Positions 54,976 to 63,230 of a stretch of DNA of 64,000 nucleotides are shown in pieces. The position numbers were made by a program, and so were the translations under genes. The notes under the pieces are model-generated. The model saw only the letters and a program-made list of their open reading frames with translations. It did no database searches and was not told the DNA's origin. Source of the DNA: Aquibium sp. ELW1220 (GTDB lineage: Bacteria > Pseudomonadota > Alphaproteobacteria > Rhizobiales > Rhizobiaceae); NCBI RefSeq assembly GCF_030398385.1, contig NZ_JAOAOQ010000021.1, positions 675 to 64,674 of the forward strand, read 5' to 3'. Numbering within the stretch: position 1 is the stretch's first letter; the number at the start of each line of letters is the position of its first letter.

Positions 54976-55158
54976 GCGCGCTGCTTCCACCCTGCCGTCG
55001 CGGATCCTCGTTCTTCAACAGTACCAAAGGCGATCTTGTCCATTCCTGTCGAAAAATTTGAAAGTCTTTTTGCCGCGGCCCGGATCGTCACGGCTTATGC
55101 GACGTTCTGAATTGCTGCACTATCCTGTTGGACGGACATGCGAACGGACGGAGACGGG
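54976..55158. promoter_or_regulatory. Divergent control region of the two purine operons
   Basis: This gap separates the leftward ureide operon from the rightward uraH-xdh operon. An AT-rich patch, CGAAAAATTTGAAAGTC (about 55050-55066), is the only non-GC-rich part. It shares TTTGAAAGT with the gap before puuD and could be a LysR-type site. Confidence 0.45.
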
Positions 55159-55515
55159 ATGACCGGCGGCAAGCTCACCACACATGTTCTCGACACTGCC
55201 ACCGGCAAGCCGGCGGCCGGGCTTTCGATCGCGCTCTACAGGGTGAGCGGAAATTCCCACAAGAAGCTGAAGACCGTGGTGACCAATTCCGACGGGCGCT
55301 GCGACGAGCCGCTGCTGGCGGGCCATGACTTCAAGACCGGCACCTACGAACTGGTCTTTTTTGCCGGCGATTACTTGCGCGCGCAGGGAGCCTCGCTGCC
55401 CGACCCGCTGTTCCTCGACCAGATCCCGATCCGCTTCGGCATGGCGGACGCGGCGCATTATCATGTGCCGCTGCTGCTTTCGCCCTTCGGCTATTCCACC
55501 TATCGCGGGAGCTGA
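55159..55515 (+). CDS. uraH: 5-hydroxyisourate hydrolase
   Basis: A 118-residue transthyretin-like enzyme. [14 protein letters not shown] near the start, DGRCDEPLL, and the terminal [18 protein letters not shown] (YRGS signature) are diagnostic. It hydrolyses 5-hydroxyisourate made by urate oxidation to OHCU, the substrate of UraD. The ATG at 55159 has GGAGACGGG upstream. It heads the operon with xdhA, which begins six bases after its stop. Confidence 0.95.
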   Translation: MTGGKLTTHVLDTATGKPAAGLSIALYRVSGNSHKKLKTVVTNSDGRCDEPLLAGHDFKTGTYELVFFAGDYLRAQGASLPDPLFLDQIPIRFGMADAAHYHVPLLLSPFGYSTYRGS

Positions 55516-55520
55516 CCCCA

Positions 55521-56993
55521 TTGATCCAGGCCGAGACCCAGATCCGCTTCCTGCTCAACGGCGCAGAGATCGCGCTCTCCGACGTCCGGCCCGACGAGAC
55601 GCTGCTCGACTGGCTGCGGCTTTCCCGGGCGCTGCGCGGCACCAAGGAAGGCTGCGCGGAGGGCGATTGCGGCGCCTGTACCGTTCTGGTCGGACGGCCG
55701 ACCCCGGACGGGCTGGTCTACGAGGGCGTCAACGCCTGCATCCGCTTCCTCGGTTCGTTGCATGGCTGCCACGTCGTCACCGTCGAACATCTCAAGGGCG
55801 AGGGCGGAGCGCTGCACCCGGTGCAGCAGGCGATGGTCGATTTCCACGGCTCGCAGTGCGGCTTCTGCACGCCGGGCTTCGTGATGTCGCTCTACGCCAT
55901 GTGGATGCAGGATCCGGATCCCAGCGAAGCGGCCGTCGAGAAGGCGCTGCAAGGCAATCTGTGCCGCTGCACCGGCTACGAGCCGATCGTGAAGGCTGCC
56001 CGCGCGATCTCGTCCTACGGGACATTGGAAGAGGATTTCCTGGCGGCCGAGCGCACTGCGGTGGCCGAACGTCTGGCCGCGATCCGCGCCGGCGGGCGGG
56101 TGGAGGTGGGCACCGGCAAGGACCGCTTCGTCCTCCCCGCCAGCGTCGACGATCTCGCCGCCGTGCTGGAGGCCGAGCCGATGGCGACCATCGTCGCCGG
56201 CTCGACCGACGTCGGGCTGTGGGTGACGAAGTTCATGCGCGACATCGCCCCCGTGGTCTTCATCGGCCATCTCGGCGACCTGAAGACGATATCGGAACGG
56301 GACGGCGTGCTGACCATCGGTGCCGGCGTGAGCTACACGGACGCCTTCGAGACGCTGTCGCGCCGCATTCCCGCGATGGGGCCGCTGATCGACCGGATCG
56401 GCGGCGCGCAGGTGCGCAACATGGGCACCATCGGCGGCAACATCGCCAATGGATCGCCCATCGGCGACATGCCGCCGCCGTTGATCGCGCTCGGCGCCTC
56501 GGTCACCTTGCGCAAGGGCGGGGCACGGCGCACGATCGCCCTGGAGGACTTCTTCGTCGCCTATGGCAAGCAGGACCGGCAGCCCGGCGAGTTCGTGGAA
56601 GCGGTGCATGTTCCCGTGCCTTCTGCGGAGACGCAGTTCGCCGCCTGGAAGGTGACCAAGCGGCGCGACGAGGACATCACGGCCGTTCTCGGCGCCTTCA
56701 CCCTTTCGATCGAGGACGGCGTGGTGCGTGCTGCTCGGATTGCCTATGGCGGCATGGCTGCAACGCCAAAGCGGGCGAAGGGGGTGGAAGCCGCGCTCGT
56801 CGGCCAGCCGTGGACGCTGGAAACGGTGGAGGCGGCGATGGATGTCTATCCGAGCGATTTCCAGCCGATCTCCGACATGCGCGCCTCGGCTGAGTATCGC
56901 ATGCTGGCCGCGCGGAACCTCCTCAAGCGCTTCTTCCTCGTCCATGGCGGGGCGGAGATGCCGGTGACGGTGAGCCGGGAAAGGGCCGCCTGA
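55521..56993 (+). CDS. xdhA: Xanthine dehydrogenase, small subunit (FeS and FAD)
   Basis: A 490-residue subunit. The plant-type [2Fe-2S] cluster is ligated by Cys45, 50, 53 and 73, and the second by Cys113, 116, 148 and 150 (CGFCTPGF, LCRCTGYEP). The FAD domain (about 190-480) contains VAGSTDVGLWVTKF and NMGTIGGNIANGSPIGD. It passes electrons from the molybdenum centre to NAD. The start is TTG at 55521; no ATG precedes the conserved region. It overlaps nothing and is two bases from xdhB. Confidence 0.95.
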   Translation: MIQAETQIRFLLNGAEIALSDVRPDETLLDWLRLSRALRGTKEGCAEGDCGACTVLVGRPTPDGLVYEGVNACIRFLGSLHGCHVVTVEHLKGEGGALHPVQQAMVDFHGSQCGFCTPGFVMSLYAMWMQDPDPSEAAVEKALQGNLCRCTGYEPIVKAARAISSYGTLEEDFLAAERTAVAERLAAIRAGGRVEVGTGKDRFVLPASVDDLAAVLEAEPMATIVAGSTDVGLWVTKFMRDIAPVVFIGHLGDLKTISERDGVLTIGAGVSYTDAFETLSRRIPAMGPLIDRIGGAQVRNMGTIGGNIANGSPIGDMPPPLIALGASVTLRKGGARRTIALEDFFVAYGKQDRQPGEFVEAVHVPVPSAETQFAAWKVTKRRDEDITAVLGAFTLSIEDGVVRAARIAYGGMAATPKRAKGVEAALVGQPWTLETVEAAMDVYPSDFQPISDMRASAEYRMLAARNLLKRFFLVHGGAEMPVTVSRERAA

Positions 56994-56995
56994 CC

Positions 56996-59341
56996 ATGAA
57001 CAAGCACGCATCTCCCTCGCTGACGGCCAAGACGATCGTCGGCGGCGTCGCCTCCAGTCAGAGGCACGATTCGGCGCACAAGCACGTGACCGGGCAGGCC
57101 GTCTACATCGACGACATGCCGGAACCGGCCGGGCTGCTGCATGCCTATCTCGGGCTGTCGACGGTGCCTCATGCTGCGATCGTGTCCATGGATCTGTCGG
57201 CGGTGCGCGCGGCACCGGGCGTGGTCGACGTCCTCACGGGCCATGACATGCCGGCTTCCAACGACATTTCGCCGACGCACCGGCACGACGAGCCGGTGCT
57301 GGCCACCGACAAGGTGCAGTTCCTCGGTCAGCCGATCTTCGCGGTGGTGGCCGAGACGCGCGAGCAGGCGCGACGGGCCTGCAAGCTGGCGAAGATCGAG
57401 TATGCCGAAGAGCCGTTCGTCACCGACATCCTCGACCTCGACCGGCGCGAAGGCAAGCTGGTGACGCCGCCGCTGACGCTGAAGCGGGGCGACGCGGCTG
57501 CGGCGATCGAGGCCGCGCCGCGCCGGCTCAAGGGCACGATGCAGCTCGGCGGCCAGGACCATTTCTACCTCGAGGGCCACATCGCCATGGCGGTGCCCGG
57601 CGAGGACATGGACGTGACGCTCTATTCGTCCACGCAGCACCCCAGCGAGGTGCAACACATGGTGGCGCAGGTGCTGGGCGTGCCGAGCCATGCGGTGACG
57701 GTGGAGATCCGGCGCATGGGCGGCGGCTTCGGCGGCAAGGAGACGCAGGGCAACCAGTTCGCGGCCATCGCCGCGGTGGCCGCCAAGCGGCACGGCCGCG
57801 CGGTCAAGATCCGGCCCGACCGCGACGACGACATGACCGCGACCGGCAAGAGGCACGATTTCGTCATCGACTACGACGTCGGCTTCGACGACGAAGGCGC
57901 CATCCTCGGTGTCGACTATTTCTTTGCGGCGCGGGCCGGCTTCTCGGCGGATCTGTCGGGCGCGGTGACCGATCGCGCGCTTTTCCACTGCGACAACACC
58001 TACTACTACCCGGCGGTGAAGGCGCAGTCGGCGCCGCTCTATACCAATACCGTGTCCAACACCGCCTTCCGCGGCTTCGGCGGTCCGCAGGGCATCGTCG
58101 GCTGCGAGCGGGTGATCGACGAGGTGGCCTTCGCGCTGGGCAAGGACCCTCTGGAGATACGCAAGCGGAATTTCTACGGCACGACGGACCGCAACGTGAC
58201 GCCCTATCACCAGACGGTGGAGGACAACATCATCCACCGCATCGTCGAGGAGCTGGAAACCGGCGCCGACTATGCCGGGCGGCGCAAAGCGATCGCGGCG
58301 TTCAATGCAGGGAGCCCGGTGCTGAAGCGCGGGCTGGCGCTGACGCCGGTGAAGTTCGGCATCTCGTTCACCGCCACGCATTTCAATCAGGCGGGTGCGC
58401 TGGTGCATGTCTATGCCGACGGGTCGGTGCACCTGAACCATGGCGGGACGGAGATGGGGCAGGGGCTCTACGTCAAGATCGCGCAGGTGGTGGCGGAAGA
58501 GTTCCAGATCGACATCGATCAGGTGAAGATCACGGCGACCACCACGGCCAAGGTGCCGAACACGTCGGCGACGGCCGCCTCGTCGGGCACCGACCTCAAC
58601 GGCATGGCGGCGCAGGCGGCGGCGCGCACGATCCGGCAGCGGTTGACCGATTTCGCGGCCGAGAAGTACCAGGTGCCGACCGACCAGGTCGTCTTCCTGC
58701 CCAACCGGGTGCGGGTGGGCAACCAGGAGATCGCCTTCGGCGCGCTCACCCAGCAGGCCTACATGGCGCGGGTGCAGCTTTCGGCCACCGGCTTCTACAA
58801 GACGCCGAAGATCCACTGGGACCGCGACAAGGGGCAGGGCACGCCGTTCTATTACTTCGCCTATGGCGCTGCCTGCGCGGAGGTGGAGATCGACACGCTG
58901 ACGGGCGAGACCATGGTGGAGCGCGTCGACATCCTGCACGAGACCGGGCGTTCGCTGAACAAGGCGATCGACATCGGCCAGATCGAAGGCGGCTTCATCC
59001 AGGGCATGGGCTGGCTGACGACGGAGGAACTGGTGTGGGACGGCAAGGGCCGACTGCGGACGCACGCGCCTTCCACCTACAAGATCCCGCTCGCGTCGGA
59101 CCGGCCGAAGATCTTCAACGTGACGCTGGCCGATTGGCCCGAAGCGGGCGAGCCGACCATCCACCGCTCCAAGGCCGTGGGCGAGCCGCCCTTCTGCCTC
59201 GGCATCGCGGTCTTCCATGCCATCTCGGATGCCGTGGCGAGCGCTGCCGACCACCGCATCTGTCCCCGCCTCGACGCCCCGGCGACGCCCGAGCGCGTGC
59301 TGATGGCGGTCGAGCGGCTGAAGCGGGAGGCTGGCGCATAG
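56996..59341 (+). CDS. xdhB: Xanthine dehydrogenase, large subunit (molybdopterin)
   Basis: A 781-residue molybdopterin-binding subunit. SAHKHVTGQAVYIDDMPEP, LEGHIAMAVPGEDMDV, RRMGGGFGGKETQGNQFAAIAAV, FRGFGGPQGIVGCERVIDEVA and the C-terminal active-site KAVGEPPFCLGIAVFHAI (Glu of the GEP motif) are intact. It hydroxylates hypoxanthine and xanthine to urate. It ends 349 bases before xdhC, and that gap holds a repeat. Confidence 0.95.
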   Translation: MNKHASPSLTAKTIVGGVASSQRHDSAHKHVTGQAVYIDDMPEPAGLLHAYLGLSTVPHAAIVSMDLSAVRAAPGVVDVLTGHDMPASNDISPTHRHDEPVLATDKVQFLGQPIFAVVAETREQARRACKLAKIEYAEEPFVTDILDLDRREGKLVTPPLTLKRGDAAAAIEAAPRRLKGTMQLGGQDHFYLEGHIAMAVPGEDMDVTLYSSTQHPSEVQHMVAQVLGVPSHAVTVEIRRMGGGFGGKETQGNQFAAIAAVAAKRHGRAVKIRPDRDDDMTATGKRHDFVIDYDVGFDDEGAILGVDYFFAARAGFSADLSGAVTDRALFHCDNTYYYPAVKAQSAPLYTNTVSNTAFRGFGGPQGIVGCERVIDEVAFALGKDPLEIRKRNFYGTTDRNVTPYHQTVEDNIIHRIVEELETGADYAGRRKAIAAFNAGSPVLKRGLALTPVKFGISFTATHFNQAGALVHVYADGSVHLNHGGTEMGQGLYVKIAQVVAEEFQIDIDQVKITATTTAKVPNTSATAASSGTDLNGMAAQAAARTIRQRLTDFAAEKYQVPTDQVVFLPNRVRVGNQEIAFGALTQQAYMARVQLSATGFYKTPKIHWDRDKGQGTPFYYFAYGAACAEVEIDTLTGETMVERVDILHETGRSLNKAIDIGQIEGGFIQGMGWLTTEELVWDGKGRLRTHAPSTYKIPLASDRPKIFNVTLADWPEAGEPTIHRSKAVGEPPFCLGIAVFHAISDAVASAADHRICPRLDAPATPERVLMAVERLKREAGA

Positions 59342-59464
59342 CGGCTGCTGACGCAGGCCGCGTGGCGGGGTACTGTTCCGGCATGCTGGAGTTCGAAGCG
59401 CATCCTGTCCCAAGGTATGCAGCCACCTTTCCGGGCGGCGGTGGAGCCGCGGCGTCCGCGTCCT

Positions 59465-59623
59465 CCCTCCCCCTTGCGGGCAGGGGCCGGGGGTGGGGGG
59501 CGGTGCGACGGATTCGACGGGGGATGACGTTGCCAGCGGCGCCTCACATGCGAACCTCCACCCTTACCCGCCGGGGCGAGCCGCTCGTCTCGCCGGTCCT
59601 TCGGACCCCCGCAAGGGGGAGGG
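59465..59623. repeat. Palindromic intergenic repeat between xdhB and xdhC
   Basis: CCCTCCCCCTTGCGGG (59465-59480) and its complement CCCGCAAGGGGGAGGG (59608-59623) bound a segment with inner words (ACCCTTACCC, GGGGCGAG, CTCGTCTCGCC) shared with the repeat at 52616. The 349-base gap contains no supported gene. Confidence 0.8.
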
Positions 59624-59690
59624 GGACACGGGCGTTGGCGGCAAGGATGCGGTGCATCGGCCTCGGCGCTACGCCGGGGGGTGCCGTCCG

Positions 59691-60521
59691 ATGCCCGTGA
59701 CCGCGCCATCGCTGCGCGCCTTCCTCGGCGCTCATGCGCCTTTTGCCAAGGTCACCGTGACGGAGGCGAAGGGGTCGACGCCTCGGGAGACAGGGACGTG
59801 GATGCTGGTCGGGTCGACGGCGATCTTCGGCACGATCGGCGGCGGCCAGCTCGAGTTCATGGCGATCGCTGAGGCGCGGGAGATGCTGCGGGGCCGCCCC
59901 TCCCCGCTGCCGGGAGCGTCGGGCGTTCATACCCTCTCCATCCCGCTCGGCCCCGAGATCGGACAGTGCTGCGGCGGGCGCGTGGTGCTGTCGATCAGCC
60001 GGGTGAGCGATGCCGATCGAACGGCGCTGGTCGAAACGGCGGTGGCCGAAGACGCCCGGCTGCCGGCCGTCCTCGTCTTCGGTGGCGGCCATGTCGGACG
60101 GGCGCTGGCGCAGGCTCTGGCGCTGCTGCCGGTGCGGGCCTCGGTGGTGGAGACGCGCGCCGACGCAATCGAGGGCTTCCCGCTGGCGGTCGAGACCAAG
60201 CTGACGCCGATGCCGGAGGAACATGTGCGCGCTGCACTTCCGGGCACCGCCTTCGTGGTGCTCACCCATGACCACGCGCTCGACTTCCTGATCGTCGCCG
60301 AAGCGTTGCGGCGGGGCGATGCCGCCTATGTCGGCATGATCGGATCGCAGACCAAGAAGGCGACGTTCCGAAGCTGGTTCCTGAAGACCGCCAACGGGAG
60401 CGAGGCCGAGTTCGCGCGCCTCGTGTCGCCGATCGGCGGCGTGTCAGTGCGCGACAAGCGCCCGGCGGTGATCGCGGCCCTTGCCGCCGCCGAGATCATG
60501 ACCGCGCTGGCGCGGGGCTGA
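59691..60521 (+). CDS. xdhC: Xanthine dehydrogenase accessory protein
   Basis: A 276-residue XdhC protein that binds and sulfurates the molybdenum cofactor before insertion into XdhB. The N-terminal SLRAFLGAHAPFAKVTVTEAKGSTPRETG, GTIGGGQLEF, QCCGGRVVL and the Rossmann domain LVFGGGHVGRALAQALALLP followed by GMIGSQTKKATFRSW are typical. It is in the same direction as xdhAB and convergent with the nitroreductase gene, with adjacent stops (60521/60522). Confidence 0.94.
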   Translation: MPVTAPSLRAFLGAHAPFAKVTVTEAKGSTPRETGTWMLVGSTAIFGTIGGGQLEFMAIAEAREMLRGRPSPLPGASGVHTLSIPLGPEIGQCCGGRVVLSISRVSDADRTALVETAVAEDARLPAVLVFGGGHVGRALAQALALLPVRASVVETRADAIEGFPLAVETKLTPMPEEHVRAALPGTAFVVLTHDHALDFLIVAEALRRGDAAYVGMIGSQTKKATFRSWFLKTANGSEAEFARLVSPIGGVSVRDKRPAVIAALAAAEIMTALARG

Positions 60522-61610
60522 TCAGATCACCACCGCGTCGACCGGCCGCCGCAGCGACATCGGCAATGGCGGGGCGTGACCGAACCGGACGACGAGATCC
60601 GGCCGCTCGCCGGCTTCGAGGCCCAGCCACTGCGCGAATCCGCTCCGCAATGCAGCCACTTCGACCGGCTGGTTGACGAAGGCCTGGGCGATGCCGAGCG
60701 CCGTCGCCTTGAGCGCGAAGCGCTGGTATGCGCGTCCCGCCTTCACCCAGTGCTCGCGGTCGTCCTTTGCCGACACGAAGACTGCGATACCCGAAGACGA
60801 CCGGATCTGGCGGGCATATTTGTCGTTCTCGCTGCTCGTCCTGAAGACCAGCGGAAACAGCATGCTTGCCAGCCAGTCCGGCAGGGTCGGATTGCCCGAT
60901 GACGCCGAATAGAGGCCGTCTCGTGTTTCCAAAGCGCTGCCCTCGTTGAAACGAAGCCAGTGCTTCAGCTCTTCGACGAAGGCGGGATCCTCCATCTGGG
61001 CGGTGTTGCCGGCGACGACGTGATCGAGCGCGGTCGCGATGCGCGGCTTGTCGAGCAGGTAGACGATCCGGACGCCGTCGACCCGGGCCGCTTCCTCCAT
61101 CGACTTCAGGTCCGCCGCGGCTACGGGTCTGCCGTCGTAGTCGCTTCGTGTGCATTGGCGCCTCGGCACAGCCTCGAACAGATCGTCCGTTCCGGCAGGG
61201 CCACGTTCCAGCGCGAGGATCAGCCGCCGCTCGTCCTCCGTGTCGACGCGGACATCGCCGTGGAGGCTGACGGCTCTTGCCGCGATGAGGAAGTTTTCGG
61301 CCGCGCAGCCGAGGCTCGCCCACAGGTGGTGATCGTCCGGATCGACGACAGGCGTCCGGCGCGCGACATCGGGAAGGATTTCGACCGTGCGTACGCCAAG
61401 GGCGAACCGCCATGGCTGCGTGTTGTGACCGCTGGCGGCGAGCGTCGCATAGCGGACGCAGTCGGCAAGACCGGCATGGCCCGGCAGCGGCTCGCGGAGC
61501 CTGCGGACCGCTTTCTCGTAGCTCGTCATGTCGGTGGCCTCTCCGCATCCGGCCAGCGACGTGACGATCCCTGCACCACCTGCGCAAAGCACCGCCCGTC
61601 TCGTCAGCAT
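60522..61610 (-). CDS. Nitroreductase/Acg-family protein with lipoprotein-type signal
   Basis: A 362-residue protein of the Acg-like nitroreductase family. MLTRRAVLCAGGAGIVTSLAGCGE combines a twin-Arg start with a lipobox (LAGC), so it may be exported and anchored. SGHNTQPWRFALG (about residues 60-72) and TALGIAQAFVNQPVEV are the FMN-fold motifs. Acg-type proteins are flavin-sequestering or reducing enzymes. It lies downstream of the LysR and a membrane protein on the same strand, but 219 empty bases precede it. Confidence 0.8.
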   Translation of the reverse strand: MLTRRAVLCAGGAGIVTSLAGCGEATDMTSYEKAVRRLREPLPGHAGLADCVRYATLAASGHNTQPWRFALGVRTVEILPDVARRTPVVDPDDHHLWASLGCAAENFLIAARAVSLHGDVRVDTEDERRLILALERGPAGTDDLFEAVPRRQCTRSDYDGRPVAAADLKSMEEAARVDGVRIVYLLDKPRIATALDHVVAGNTAQMEDPAFVEELKHWLRFNEGSALETRDGLYSASSGNPTLPDWLASMLFPLVFRTSSENDKYARQIRSSSGIAVFVSAKDDREHWVKAGRAYQRFALKATALGIAQAFVNQPVEVAALRSGFAQWLGLEAGERPDLVVRFGHAPPLPMSLRRPVDAVVI

Positions 61611-61829
61611 CGCCTTCTCCTGAACTTCGCAGCAAGACTAGCAATGCTCGCAGAGATTGTCTTTGCGCGAGATCAACCAGCGACAAGGTTGAAGCGTGCG
61701 CCGTGCCAGATCTGCTCTTGCTCCTGCGCGAGAGCATCCGGGAACCGGAGCGGGTCGAGGTCGCGCGGGAAGGCGGTGATAACGTCTGGCGTCGCAGCGT
61801 CACCGCCTTCGTCTGCCTCATGAACTGAT

Positions 61830-62150
61830 TCAGTTGCGGTGTTCGTCCGGCTCCGCGGCAGTCTCGCCTTCGCCGGACCCGTCGAGGATGGCCGCGAAGC
61901 TGCGGGCCGCCCGGCGCCGCAGACGCTGTCGCCCGGCCACGACGCCGAACAGGAAGAACAAGGCGAAGGCTGGCATGGCTGACGCCAGCGCGATGCCGAA
62001 GGCGCCGGTTGCGCATCCGGGGCCGCCCAAGGCCGCGCATCGCGGATCGAGGAGGTGCGACAGCGCCAGGATCGAAAAATAGAGGACCATCGGGAGCGCA
62101 ACCATGCCTGCGAGGCCCCAGGCGATTGCGGCGAGGAGGACGCGGCCCAT
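61830..62150 (-). CDS. Small two-helix membrane protein
   Basis: A 106-residue protein I do not recognise. Two hydrophobic helices (MVALPMVLYFSILALSHLL in part, and ALASAMPAFALFFLFGVVAG) are separated by a loop with two cysteines (DPRCAALGGPGCATG), followed by a basic stretch (RQRLRRRAARS) and an acidic tail. It would be an inner membrane protein with a cytoplasmic tail. It starts eight bases after the LysR stop, so it is probably cotranscribed with the regulator. The 219 bases after it show no other gene. Confidence 0.65.
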   Translation of the reverse strand: MGRVLLAAIAWGLAGMVALPMVLYFSILALSHLLDPRCAALGGPGCATGAFGIALASAMPAFALFFLFGVVAGRQRLRRRAARSFAAILDGSGEGETAAEPDEHRN

Positions 62151-62158
62151 CGCCGTCC

Positions 62159-63073
62159 TCAGCGACCCGAGAGGATGTCGCGGATCATCCGCTGGCAGCG
62201 GTCGGCCATGAAGTCGAGCAGGAGGCGCAGCTTGGTGTCCTGGTATTGGCGGTGCGGGAAGACCGCGGCGAGTTGCACCGGGGCCGGCGGTGTTCCCGGC
62301 AGGATCACCTGCAGGCGCCGGTCGCGGATGAAGGGTTCGACCTCGAAGCGCGGCTTCAGGATCACGCCGTGGCCGGCGAGCGCCCAGCCGGTCAGCACGT
62401 CGCCATCGTCGGAATCATAGGGACCGCGGACGTCGAGCTTGCGCGGTCCGGCCCCCGTCTGCAGCGTCCAGAAATGCTCGCGGGCGCCGGGATAGCGCAG
62501 CATCAGACAGTCGTGTGCGAGAAGCTCCTCGGGCGTCGCCGGCTCGCCGCGCTTGTCGAGATAGGTCGGGCTGGCGACCAGCACGCGCTCGCAATCGAGG
62601 ATGCCGCGCATCCTCAGGCTCGAATCCTCCAGCAGGCCGAGGCGGAAGGCAACGTCGATCCCTTCCTTCAGGATGTCGACCTCGTGGTCGGAGAGGCGCA
62701 GGCGCACCTCGATGTCGGGATAGCGGTTGCGGAATTCGGGAATGCCGGATGCGATCATGCGCCGGCCGAGACCGAGCGGTGCGGTGACGCGGATGGTGCC
62801 GCGCGGCTGGCCGGACAGGGCGCTGACGGCGGCTTCCGCATCCGAAACCGCTTCCAGCACCTTCCTCGCGCCTTCGTAGAAGACGCGCCCCTGCTCGGTG
62901 GGCATCAACTGGCGAGTCGTTCGGTTGAACAGGCGCACGCCGAGGTGTTTTTCCAGCTCCTTGATGCGGTTCGACGCGACGGCCGGCGAAATGCGCATGT
63001 CGCGCCCGGCGGCGGACAGGTTGCCCAGTTCCACCACCCGGACGAAGACGGCGACGTTGTCGAGATAGGCCAT
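62159..63073 (-). CDS. LysR-family transcriptional regulator of the purine genes
   Basis: A 304-residue LysR regulator: N-terminal winged helix (MAYLDNVAVFVRVVELGNLSAAGRDMRISPAVASNRIKELEKHLGVRLFNRTTRQLMPTEQG in segments) and effector-binding domain (about 90-295). It is divergent from puuD with a 157-base gap, so it most likely controls urate oxidation. An ATG three codons upstream (63082) is equally possible. The ligand is probably urate or a related purine (inference). Confidence 0.88.
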   Translation of the reverse strand: MAYLDNVAVFVRVVELGNLSAAGRDMRISPAVASNRIKELEKHLGVRLFNRTTRQLMPTEQGRVFYEGARKVLEAVSDAEAAVSALSGQPRGTIRVTAPLGLGRRMIASGIPEFRNRYPDIEVRLRLSDHEVDILKEGIDVAFRLGLLEDSSLRMRGILDCERVLVASPTYLDKRGEPATPEELLAHDCLMLRYPGAREHFWTLQTGAGPRKLDVRGPYDSDDGDVLTGWALAGHGVILKPRFEVEPFIRDRRLQVILPGTPPAPVQLAAVFPHRQYQDTKLRLLLDFMADRCQRMIRDILSGR

Positions 63074-63130
63074 GGGGGGCATCTGCCAGGGTGACGGGGC
63101 TGTGCCCCACGGTTTCCTTTGACGGCAGAC

Positions 63131-63157
63131 TATTATTTTCTAGATTTTTTTGAAAGT
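63131..63157. promoter_or_regulatory. Candidate LysR site in the puuD promoter region
   Basis: An AT-rich patch contains TTTC-N11-GAAA (63137-63155), the T-N11-A spacing of LysR sites, ending TTTGAAAGT. The same final word occurs upstream of uraH. Confidence 0.45.
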
Positions 63158-63230
63158 GTCGGGGCGGCTGCCCTCCTTTCCGTTTGCACTGCAGCACGTA
63201 GAGTTCGTCGACCGGCCGAGGGGACATGGC

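Noticed and set aside
56846-59413. 855-codon minus-strand frame over xdhB
   Set aside because: Antisense shadow of a well conserved molybdopterin subunit.
61611-61829. Possible small gene between the nitroreductase and membrane protein genes
   Set aside because: Frames across this stretch lack a ribosome site or continue as shadows of neighbouring genes.
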